From: Cynocephalus volans
Taxonomy: Eukaryota; Chordata; Mammalia; Dermoptera; Cynocephalidae
Direction: 5' to 3'
Assembly (NCBI RefSeq): GCF_027409185.1
Contig: NC_084462.1
Location: 16,591,577-16,655,576 of the forward strand
Length of the DNA stretch: 64,000 nucleotides
The position numbers and the translations under genes were made by a program. Position 1 is the first letter of the stretch. Each line of letters begins with the position of its first letter. A model generated the notes under the pieces. That model was not told the DNA's origin. It worked only from the letters and a program-made list of their open reading frames with translations, and ran no database searches. Positions 55,021-64,000 of the stretch are shown piece by piece.

Positions 55021-57194
55021 GCCCTTTATGGGCTGAAGAAGGAGCTAGAAGATTGGCCTTAAAAAGGGAGCTGATGCTGGCTGGAGGTAGCCTTGAGCCC
55101 AGGGAAACATGTGTGCTCAATTCTGTGGGCAGTGAGGAGCTTTGCAAGGTCTATCCAATAGGGACACCTGAGGGATAAGCTCCAGCAGGGTGACCAGGAG
55201 AGTGGGAGGGGAGAGGAGACCTCTGCAGAGATCCAGTGGAGCTGATGAGGTTGGGGGTGGGGGTCCAAGTGGCAGGGGGAGCTGCCCTGAGACTGGCTGA
55301 GAGCAAGGAGGGACTGGCCTTCTGGGGCTACACTGTCGGGGCAGGAAGGGAGTGCTCAGCCCTTTCCAAGACAGAGCCTGGTGGACATGCTAAAGTGCAT
55401 AAGGTGGCAGCCACCATAGCTGGGTGGAAGTGAGCTCCCTGATGCTGGAGGAAATCAAGCACATCCTGATGCCCACTGGGTGAGGAGGCAGGAGTGGGAG
55501 AAGCAGGAAGGCCAGCATAATGAAGTGGGATTTTAACTTTATTAAAGGCACAGAGACCTGAAGGGGAGTGGTGGAGGATGATGGCCTTTGGGGTCTGGGG
55601 ATGGACCTCTGCCCAATAGCTTTCCCGTCTTCTACACTAATTAGTGCTCTAATAGAGGCCTACCAGGCTGCACAGCACTGCAGGCTTTGGCACGGGGTTC
55701 ACACATGAGCTGCCCTGTACGAAGTGATTTCTCCAGAGTTGGCTCTCGGTGGGATCTGAGGTTTGCATCTGTAGATCCCAGCCCGAGAGCTGGAGCCCTG
55801 CCCTGCAGAGGTACTGATGCCACGCAGGGGGGCTCTCAGGGCCTGTGTGTCCCCAGCTGGGGCAGATCAGGGTGGCTGTGAGTGGAGACCACTGCCTGAA
55901 CTCTTATTTATATGCCTCAGGCCTGAGGGATCAGGTCAGATTGAGGGAGCTCTGCCAAGGAGAAGGGGAGGCGCTGGCTTCCTTCCTGGAGGAAACCTGA
56001 TCAATTGCTCCCTGCAGCAGAGTGGTGTTGCCTGCCTGGATTTCCTATTCAAGCCTGGTTTTCCCTCATGACGGGGGCTCAAAGTGAGGGACCAAGGGCC
56101 CTGTGGGAGGGAAGAGAAGCTGAAGCAAATGCAGGAGGTAGGACAAGGCCAGCTGGCAAGGATGCTGTGTGCTGGGGGTGGCAGGGCCTCGGCCCCTTCT
56201 CTGCCAAAGCCCCCAGCTCCTTTGACCTACCTGCCCACTCTTCCTCTAAGCTGTTTCAGCCCCAGCCAGGTAAGTTCCAAGTCCTGTGACTCCAGAGTAG
56301 AATCAGACAAGCCCCTCCCTACAAGGCACTCCCCTACAAGGAACCCCAAAACGGCAGCCCAGGTAATGCAGCCACAGCACCCAGGATCTGTAAGCTGAGC
56401 TTAAAGGACAGAGGGGTGGGAGAAGCCAGTGAAGGTGTGGGGAGGACACGCCACACAGAGGCACCAGCATGAGCAAAGGCCTAGAGGTGAGCGCTAGAAC
56501 ACACCCCTGGGGCTGCAGAGAGGGCAGGAGCCCACCAAGGATGGGGACTTTTTCGGAGAATAACGATGTTTGTAAGATGTGGAATTTTGGAAGGTTTGCT
56601 CCAGCCACAGACTAAGGAGAGTTTGATCAGAGCTGGCAGGAGTGGAGGCCCAGAGAATCTCCCATGGCTGAGCAGTGATGGGTCCAGGCAGCTGACATCC
56701 CAGGCGTAGTGGCCTCTCCCACCTCTCTCTCTTCCTCCATGATTCTCTAGAGCTTACCTCAGGCACAGCTGGATCTACGTGTCCTGTGTCTCCAGGATAC
56801 AGACCCAGACACCATGCTGTTGTCCCATGCAGTGATACCCTGGGGGAGATGGCCACAAACTGGAGGTGGGAATGGTATTCTCAGAGATGTGGAGATGGGG
56901 GCAGAGACCCACGCTTAGTGAAGTGAAATTTCCGAATACCAAATATGCACTAAATATCTCCCGGGAGTTTGAGTTCCTGTCTTGGCCAGGAGAACACGAA
57001 GGCTTGCAGATGGAGGAAAATCAGCATAATAGGGACATATTCAGAGACGAGATGGACAAACCTAGAGGCCAATTGATTGTCAAGTTTGAGGCAGGATCCC
57101 TGGAGTAGGCCCAGCTTTTGGAGGAGAGAGGGACTTGGAGTGGGAGGGAGGGAGGGTGGCATTGAATGCACCAAGGGGCCAGCCCTTGTAGCCT
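55021..57194. other. Unique sequence with possible L2 scraps
   Basis: Sections at 55021-55330 and 56400-56660 have L2-like wording (GGTGACCAGGAGAGTGGG, GAGCAAAGGCCTAGAGG), too diverged to delimit. An 80-codon frame at 56866-57108 is not recognised as a protein. Confidence 0.3.
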
Positions 57195-57509
57195 CGCTGT
57201 TCTCGTGAAAAGGGGAAATTTGGACACGGACGGACGTGCAGAGGGAAGATGATGTGAAGGCCACAGGGAGAAGATGGCCCTGTGACTGCAGTGATGTGTC
57301 TGTATGCCACAGAACACCAAGGACGGCTGGGAGACACCAGGAGCTGGAAGAGGCAGGAAGAATCCTCCCCCAGAGCCATCAGAGGGACCTCGGCCCTGTC
57401 CGCACCTTGATTTCAGACTTCTGCCTCCAGAACCGTGAGAGAATAAATTGTTGTTTTAAGCCCTCCAGTGTGTGGCACTTTGTTATAGCAGCCCCAGGAC
57501 ACTGATAAG
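57195..57509 (+). mobile_element. MLT1-like LTR, 3' part
   Basis: AAAAGGGGAAATTTGGACAC, CACCTTGATTTCAGACTTC, CAGAACCGTGAGAGAATAAATTG and TGTGTGGCACTTTGTTATAGC follow the MLT1 order. The 5' portion is missing or too decayed. Confidence 0.75.
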
Positions 57510-57704
57510 GTGATAGATGTGGGCTCCTTGGGAATTCTCTGAGGGCTCTGAGCTCCTGGTGGGTATTATGCCAGCATCCCTGGCCTGTACCCACCTCACC
57601 CCACAGAGCCTGTGTGCTTGGAATACAGAGACTCTAGCCCCTGGAGCTACATGTAGGTGCTAATAGATGAGAGTGGAATGAAATAGGGTGCCCATGGACA
57701 GGAG

Positions 57705-57860
57705 TGCTCACATACATGCACACATGCATGACCACATGCACACACAGGCACATGTGCAAACACGTGCACACACACAGAGGCACATGTGCACACACGGGTA
57801 CACATGCATGTACACAGATGCACACAAGCAGGCATGCACTTGCAAGCATGTGCTTGGACA
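57705..57860. repeat. CA/TG-rich alternating repeat
   Basis: Words such as GCACACATGCATG and GCACATGTGCAAACACGTGC give many short palindromes in alternating purine/pyrimidine DNA. Frames on it are Cys/His artefacts. Confidence 0.85.
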
Positions 57861-58827
57861 CAGGCTCAGATTAGTACCGCACTAGAGATGGGGGCCAGCT
57901 CCCACCACGCTGCCTGTCCCTCCTGGCTCCTGGAGCCAGTGGGCACCTGTGCCCCAGTGCGTGGCTGCAGTGAGTCAGACCTTGGGGAATATTTGTAATG
58001 CTCAGCTCTGAGACAGGGCCAGGGTATTGGAGAGTGGGCCCCACCTGCAACTAATGGCCCCAGCACCCCGGGGTCATTTGCTGAGGGCACACCTTTGGGG
58101 AAGGGCATGCCTGAGGCTCAGTTCCAAAATGCTTACTCAGAGCACCTACTGTGTGTAAAGGTGACAATGATGATTGCACGAGTCTGATCCCTGAGAGGCT
58201 CACAGCAAGAAGTCGGGGAAAAGACATATCCCGAGGCCTCTTTCATCACAAGGGCAGGAGTGCACCGAGTTCCAGGCCACACTCATAGGTAGCTGTTCTC
58301 AGCGCCTCCACCTTAAAGCCTCTGCAAGGACCCAGGGCCCCAAAGGGCTGTAAGGCTGAGAACCCTCTACCATTTCCTTACTGCTCCTGGATACCCAGAA
58401 TCTCTCTCTCCAGGTGAAATATCCTGGTGGTTGAAAGTATTTAAGAAATAAAATACCTCTTGGTATGGATCATTTAAAAGCCTGAAAAATGTCATTTTTG
58501 TTATCTTCTCATTAAGCCCTGTTTTAGTCAGAATCAAACAGAATGAATCACAGGGGACCAGGTGAACAGGACTGAGTGCTGGGCCAGTTGCCTTTAACAC
58601 TGAGGAAAGCAGTCCCAGCCTTCAAAATGCAAGGGCGGGTGAAAGAACTGCCCTCCCTGCCTCTGCAGCACCAGCGAAGGGCAGTTTTTGGCTCCCTGGA
58701 ACATTGCCCAGCTGTTCTCTCCTGCATGCCACACCGTGCCACCTCCACCCGTGTGATCCACTTTGCTAACAGTAAGTACAGACAACTCAACAGAGAGGAA
58801 ACAAAAAGCACGCATAATTCTGCCAGG

Positions 58828-58829
58828 TG

Positions 58830-58862
<33 letters not shown>

Positions 58863-58885
58863 CATGCACACATGAATACATATAT
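58828..58885. repeat. (CT)n(AT)n compound microsatellite
   Basis: CT repeated for about 20 bases switches to TA repeated for about 14, then short ATACA words and a T run. Confidence 0.9.
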
Positions 58886-59059
58886 ATAATTTTTTTTTAC
58901 AAAATTAAGATTATACTTACTATGTGATTTATAATCTGCTGTTTCCTCCACCTTTTCATGTGGCTTTTCCCAGATACAAGATGACAAGAAAGGCAGGCAT
59001 TTCTGTAAACTCTGGCTTCTAAGGAGGCCACCTCACTCCCCAATTTTCTCTGATCATCA

Positions 59060-59165
59060 TGTACCTGAGAAGCATGTTGGGAAGCCAGGGGCACAGAGAG
59101 GTAAAGCCACTTCCCCAGGGTCACACAGGTGAGTAGCTGCAGAGGCCAGAGCCGAGGCCACAGGG
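59060..59165 (+). mobile_element. MIR fragment
   Basis: GCACAGAGAGGTAAAGCCACTTCCCCAGGGTCACACAGG, plus orientation. Confidence 0.7.
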
Positions 59166-59269
59166 GAGCCCCTTTGGTATCAAAGGCTTTAAAAATTCCT
59201 CTTTGCCTTCCTCAGGCTGAGAAGTGATATGGTGGGTGGTGCAGATGAGGGCCACAGGTACCTGCCCCA

Positions 59270-59754
59270 GGAGGCCAATGAACAGATGTTGGTGCAGCCA
59301 CATGACCAATACTGCTCAGCACACAGAGCAATAAACTGAAGGACATGACATGCATGAAACTCAAAAACATTACACTGAGAGGAAAAAAATTACACACCAA
59401 GGAGGGCATACTCTATGATTCCTTATATATGGAATTCTGGAACAGACTAGACTAACCTACCATGGAAAAAGTCACAGTTGTGGTGGCCTCTCGGGGGCTA
59501 AGTTAGGAATGGACTGGTAAGGGGCATATAGGAACTTTCTGGGGTGAGGAATGTTAGTCTCTTGATAGGGGTTTGGGCTATAGAGGTGTATACATTAGTC
59601 AGAGCATCTGATGGTCCCTTGAGATTTACACATTTCATCCTATGTAAATTTTACTCAAAAGAATAAAAATACCTGTAACAAATATTGAACTCTAGTTCAT
59701 AAAATGCATGCTGCCTATTTAGGGGCAAAGAATGCTGGTATCTGCAACTTACTT
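59270..59754 (+). mobile_element. L1 3' end, first part (split by SINE)
   Basis: CATGAAACTCAAAAACATTACAC, GATTCCTTATATATGGAATTCTGG and ATTTACACATTTCATCC follow an L1ME-type 3' end. It resumes after the SINE and ends near 60085. Confidence 0.75.
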
Positions 59755-59774
59755 AGAAAGTGATTGATTTATGG

Positions 59775-59924
59775 GCCGGGCCCGTGGTGCACTCAGTAGA
59801 GTGCGGCGCTGGGAGCGCAGCGACTCTCCTGCCGCGGGTTCGGATCCTATATAGGAATGGCCAGTGCACTCACTGGCTGAGTGCCGGTCACGAAAAAGAC
59901 AAAAAAAAAAAAAAAAAAAAAAAA
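59775..59924 (+). mobile_element. Young tRNA-derived SINE
   Basis: A 150-base insertion with an A-box-like TGGTGCACTCAGTAGAG (59785-59801), a B-box-like GGTTCGGATCC (59837-59847), TCCTATATAGGA palindrome, and a long A tail (59901-59925). AGAAAGTGATTGATTTATGG occurs at 59755-59774 and 59925-59944, identical in 20 of 20. It differs from the tRNA-Ile-like copy at 42041 and may be a distinct subfamily. It fits colugo SINEs from memory. Confidence 0.9.
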
Positions 59925-59944
59925 AGAAAGTGATTGATTTATGG

Positions 59945-60085
59945 ATGGACAGAAATGAGATAAAATAAGTATAGCAAAATATCAATTGTGGAAGGCAGGT
60001 GGTGAGTATCTGGGTATTTGCTATAAAATTATTTCAACTTTTCTATATGTCTGAAAAATGTCAAAGTTAAATGTGAAAAGCAGTT
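59945..60085 (+). mobile_element. L1 3' end, second part
   Basis: GTGAGTATCTGGGTATTTGC and TCAACTTTTCTATATGTCTG continue the L1 started at 59270. Confidence 0.65.
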
Positions 60086-60097
60086 AACAAACAGTCT

Positions 60098-60310
60098 GGG
60101 TTCTGCAGACAAACTGCTGGAACGTGGCCACAGTTCACCGACTGTGTGGTCTCAGGTGCATTTCTCGGCTCCATGGTGCCTCAGTGTCCTCACCATAAAG
60201 TGTGGATGGTAACAGTACCAGTCCCCATGGCATGAATGAATCAACACAGATAGGGTACTTAGAGCAGTGCCTGGCACACAGTAGGTGCTTGATAAATGTG
60301 CCCTTTGTTG
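60098..60310 (-). mobile_element. MIR SINE
   Basis: CTGGGTTCTGCAGACAAAC, GTGTGGTCTCAGGTGC, GTGCCTCAGTGTCCTCACC and GTGCCTGGCACACAGTAGGTGCTTG form an almost full reversed MIR. Confidence 0.8.
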
Positions 60311-60417
60311 ATAGTATTCCTCAGCCCTTGAGGTATCAGGGTTGCCATGGAAGGGAAGGGAAGAGAAGGGATGCTGTGGGACAAGCTAGAGTTTGCACTG
60401 GGTTCAAGTGCAAGGGA

Positions 60418-61900
60418 CCCCCAAAGAGCCAAATCAATCTTGAATAAAAAAGAACAAAGTTGGAGAACTCACACTTCCTGAGGTCAAAACTTCCTACAGT
60501 AATGAAGACAACAGGGTACTGCAATAAGGGTAGATATGTGCATCAATAGACTAGAACTGAGTGTCCAGAAATAGACTCATATTTATAACTCAATTTATTT
60601 TCAACAAGGGTGCCAAGACAATTCAGTGTGTATGTGTGGGGATAACCTTTGACAAATGGTGCTGAGACAACTGGACATCCACATGCAAAAGAATGAAGTT
60701 GGACCCCTACCTCACACCATATACCAGAATTAACTCAGAATGGATCAAAGACTTAAATATAAGAGTTAAAACTATAAAACTCTTAGAAGAAAATATAGGA
60801 GAAAATCTTCACCTTAGGCAAAATCTTCTGAGATATGACACCAAAACCACAAGCAACAGAAGAAAAAATGGACTTCATCAAAATTTAAAACTCTTGTGCT
60901 ACAAAGAATACCAAATGAAAGTGAAAAAAAAACCTTCAGAAAGGGAGAAAATATTTGCAAATTATACATCTAATTAGGGACTTTTGTGTAGAAAATATAG
61001 AAAACTCTTACAAGCCAATAAAAAAGAAGATAAATAACACAATTTAAAAATGAGCAAAGGATCTGAATATAGACATTTCTCCAAAGAAGATATGCAAAAA
61101 GCCAATAGCACAGAAAAAGATGTTCAACATCGTGAGTAATCAAGGAAATGCAAATCAAAACCACTATGAGATACTACTTCACACCCACTAGCATGGCCAT
61201 AATAAAAAAGACAGATAATAATTGGCAAGAATTTGAAGAAATAGGAACCGCATGCATAGTTGGTGAGAATGTAAAATATTACAGCTGCTTTGGAAAACAG
61301 TTTGACAGTTCTTTGAATGTTAGGTATAGAGTTACCATATGACCCAACAATTCCACTCCTCGTTATTTACCCAAGAGAAATGAAAATGTATGTCCACACA
61401 AAAACTTGTACGTTAATGTTCATGGCAGCCTTATTCATTATATCCCCAAAGTGGAATCAACTCAAATGTCCATCAACTGATGAATAGATAATAAAATGTG
61501 GTATATCCATTCAATGGAGTATTATTTGCAATAAAAAGAAATGAAATACTGACATATGCTGCAACATATATGAACCTCAAAAACATTGAGTGAATCAATC
61601 CAGTCACAAAAATCCACACATTGTATGATTCCATTGATATGAAATATCTAGAATAGTTAAATCCATAGAGACAGAAAGCAGATTAGTGTGGTGGTGCTGG
61701 TGGGGAAGGGGAAGTGACTGATAATGGGTAACAGGTTTCCTTTTGGGGTGACAAAATGTCCTAAAATTAGACTGTGGTGATGTTTGCACATTTGTCCCGT
61801 ATATCCGTGAATATACAGTGCAAAAAACCCTTGAATTGTATACTTTAAATGGGTGGATTATATGGCATGTACATTATACCTCAATAGAGCTATTTTTTTA
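60418..61900 (+). mobile_element. L1, 3' 1.5 kb with ORF2 C-terminal remnant
   Basis: Reads like L1 ORF2 C terminus into 3' UTR: AGCCAAATCAATCTTGAAT, GGTGCCAAGACAATTCAG, CACAATGAGATAC-type words (CCACTATGAGATACTAC), ATTCCACTCCTCG and the terminal GTACATTATACCTCAATAG. It is 5' truncated. Confidence 0.9.
60693..60977 (+). pseudogene. L1 ORF2 C-terminal fragment
   Basis: 94 open codons with [33 protein letters not shown] and [12 protein letters not shown], matching the LINE-1 ORF2p C-terminal region. The reading begins within ORF2 and lacks a start of its own. Not functional. Confidence 0.85.
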
Positions 61901-61906
61901 AAGATG

Positions 61907-62062
61907 ATTGCCTTGGGTTCAAGTTCTGACCTGTCCTTGTGGGGTCTCCTTAGTCAAATCACTGTTACCGATGCAATTTAGTCTCTTGCTACCTGTAAAA
62001 TAGGGAAGGAAAGATTTGCCTCGCTAGGTTACTGTGAGAACCAGATGAAATGACAGACAGGA
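61907..62062 (-). mobile_element. MIR SINE
   Basis: GGGTTCAAGTTCTGACCTG, TTAGTCTCTTGCTACCTGTAAAATAGGG and GGTTACTGTGAGAACC, reversed. Confidence 0.6.
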
Positions 62063-62079
62063 AACAGTCTTTCATTTTT

Positions 62080-62160
62080 ATTTTAGTATTTAAATTTATT
62101 GCAAGGGGAAATGTCTGCACATTGCACAAAATTCAAACGGCACCCGAATGCATGATGAAA
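62080..62160 (-). mobile_element. L1 3' end, first part
   Basis: The minus-strand L1 starts here (GCACATTGCACAAAATTC) and continues after the insert at 62161-62323. Confidence 0.5.
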
Positions 62161-62323
62161 AATAAGTTTCATTTTCTGGGGCGATGGAAACGTTTAATAC
62201 TTTGATCAGGGTGTCCAAACTCATAGAACTGTACTTAAGAACTGCACATAGAACTGTATAAAACTTCAGAACTATGGATTTCACTGTCTGTAAATAAATG
62301 ACACATAAAAATATTTTTAAAAA
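62161..62323 (+). mobile_element. L1 3' tail nested in opposite-strand L1
   Basis: CTGGGGCGATGGAAACGTTTAATAC, CTGTATAAAACTTCAG and GACACATAAAAATATTTTT look like a decayed plus-strand L1ME tail. It holds a local duplication around AGAACTGTA. Confidence 0.5.
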
Positions 62324-63150
62324 GTAAGTCCCCTCCCACCCACTTTTCCCAGCCTCGCAGCCCCCAGTTCCCTACAGGAGGAGCCCATATGTCTTGTTTC
62401 CTGGGTCCCCTCCCAGCGATCAGTCTGTGCACACACAAGCAAATAAAATGTTACTTTGTTACATCCTTTTTGTACACAAGTGTAAAAAAAAAAAAGTACC
62501 ATAGGCACTGTTCCGCTTCCTGCTTTTTCCCCCATAGAACGTCTTGGACATGGACTCAAACCAGTCTGCCCTTCTACAGCCACATGTGCCATGATGACTC
62601 AAGCACTCCACTGTCAGCGGGCATTTAGGATGCTTCTAAGCTGCTATTACAAAGAGTGTTTCAGCAAATAACCTTGTGCCTAGTAATACGTCATTTTTCA
62701 CATTTCTGAGGAGTATATGGAGGACAGATTCCTAGAAGTGCACGCTGGGCCAAAGGGTTATGTATTTGGAATTTCAACGTTGTTTCAAGGGTTTCAGGTG
62801 TGCCCACTTCCCCACACTGTTGCCGTAGGCTGTGTCATTAAACTTTTTAATCTGCCTATTTGATGAGTGGAAACTCATATCTCAGAACAGTTTTAATTTG
62901 CATTTCTGTTATTAAGAGTGAGACTGGGCACTTTTCCATTCATTTAAGCATCCTTTTTATTTAATTTTCTGTTTATAACCTTTGCCCATTTTTTTTTCTC
63001 TTGGCTATTTTTCTTACTGGTTTGCGAGAACTCTTTATATATAGGGAAATTGGCTCTTCATCTAGGATATAAATTGGAGCTACTGTTTATTTTATAGCTT
63101 TTGGGTTTTGGGGTGTTTGTTGTTACTGTGAAGTTCCAGGCACAGAAAGA
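62324..63150 (-). mobile_element. L1 3' end, second part
   Basis: GCTTCCTGCTTTTTCCCCC, CACTGTCAGCGGGCATTTAGG, GTTTTAATTTGCATTTC and ACTCTTTATATATAGGG are the minus-strand L1 3' words. Confidence 0.75.
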
Positions 63151-64000
63151 GATTGTCACCATTTTTCCATGGGTACCATTTCTTTAGGATGGGTGTGTGT
63201 GTGTGTGGGCTCTCCTCCACATTAATCTGAGCCACTTGTGTCCCTCCCCCTTTCCGTGAACATCCTCAGGCAACTATCCTGCCTAGGTCATTTACTTCCA
63301 GCCAAGCCACCCTTAGTGGAGAGAGGGCACAGAACCACCTGCAGGGATGCAGAGATAGCAAAGCCATGAGGTGAGTCCTCATGCACTCTGAAAATGTATG
63401 CAGTCACCATCCCCTCTGTGTCAGTCTGGATTGGAATCAGACTGTCCTGCTCTCTGGAGCTCACACTCTGGTGAAAGAGCCCAACACATCAACAGATGTT
63501 GATAACCCAACATGCCAAGAACTTGGTCAGGAAATCTCAGGATGTCCAGGGGAACAGGCATGGGAGGGGGTGCTTCTAACTGCCTGGGGAAAGTGGCAGC
63601 CCCATGGTCTCTGGCCGCTTGGGCTTTTACCGCCCAGCCTGCTTCTCCCAAAAGAGCACTTAAGTGGGTTGTGAGATGGTTGTTGATTTGTTTTCATAAA
63701 AATGAGAATCTCACTGACCCATTTAAAGTCCTGATCTTCCCCAGTGGGGTCTCTGTTCTGCCAATTTAATTCTGAATCAGGAGCTGGTGTACCTCAGAGA
63801 GGCAGGCAGAGTTTGCTGAGCCTTGGATAGTGCGATGATGCCCTGGTGGAAGGGGGTGATCTAGCTATATCCAAGTGTGTTCTAGGTCCTGGCTCAGCAG
63901 ACCAGGAAAAGATAGGCTGTCTGATTAACCAGGCCTGTCATTGCTACTTCCAGGCCACTGCCAGGCAGACATCCTAGCAAAGGAGGCCTGAGTGTGCGTG
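63151..64000. other. Unique sequence, no gene seen
   Basis: A short (GT)n lies at 63192-63207 and an L2-like scrap near 63450-63520. Frames of 76-97 codons lie on both strands and have no domain. Confidence 0.35.

Noticed and set aside
56866-57108. 80-codon frame with varied composition
   Set aside because: It has no recognised homology or splice context, so it is not called, though it is one of the less repetitive frames.
1-64000. CRISPR array, operon or prophage
   Set aside because: No spaced identical repeats or compact gene layout. The repeat content is mammalian throughout.

Overview
The window is nuclear DNA of a placental mammal. It carries ancient mammalian repeats (MIR, L2, MaLR and MLT2 LTRs, old L1 3' ends) in both orientations, with no compact bacterial or viral gene layout. 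There is no Alu, B1/B2 or carnivore SINE. The only young SINEs come from a tRNA-Ile-like ancestor, and one has a 20/20 identical target duplication. From family knowledge this SINE type fits the CYN SINEs of colugos (Dermoptera). That assignment is by eye, is moderately confident, and needs a library search.

No functional protein-coding exon was recognised in the 64 kb. The one gene-derived object is a processed pseudogene of ADISSP (C20orf27) at 38658-39990. It has a 17-bp target duplication, an A-rich tail, no introns and a frameshift. The other open reading frames are short, lie in repeats or antisense MIRs, or have no recognisable protein content. The window therefore looks intergenic or intronic.

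Layout. 1-5.4 kb: an MST-type LTR, two pyrimidine-rich simple repeats, an L1 end and L2 pieces. 5.4-9.4 kb: a possible conserved AT-rich element, an unexpected inverted repeat of two MIR-like arms (about 90% alike), a solo MLT2 LTR with target duplication, and an LTR split by L1. 11-14 kb: a hairpin, a GATA-containing island, and a long L2 split by a MaLR LTR. 15-28 kb: two younger ERV-like LTRs, nested MaLR LTRs, an L1 end, a full MIR, CA and CT microsatellites, and further L2. 27.7-35 kb: the main L1 block, minus strand, with a SINE scrap and a long GT microsatellite. 38-42.6 kb: a five-unit heat-shock-element match, an old protein-like tandem repeat split by the ADISSP retrocopy, two MaLR LTRs, and an L1 split by a SINE. 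43-54 kb: G-rich minisatellites, L2, MIRs, homeodomain-rich AT islands and a pair of 14-bp palindromes 21 bp apart. 54-64 kb: two MaLR LTRs, purine/pyrimidine microsatellites, and plus- and minus-strand L1 pieces, one split by the youngest SINE.

No gene set acts together here. The interest lies in the order of insertion, in possible cis-regulatory islands, and in a few structures that repeats alone do not explain (inverted repeat, twin palindromes, heat-shock-element match, protein-like tandem repeat). Family names and boundaries were assigned by reading, not by alignment software, so edges are approximate unless a target duplication fixes them.
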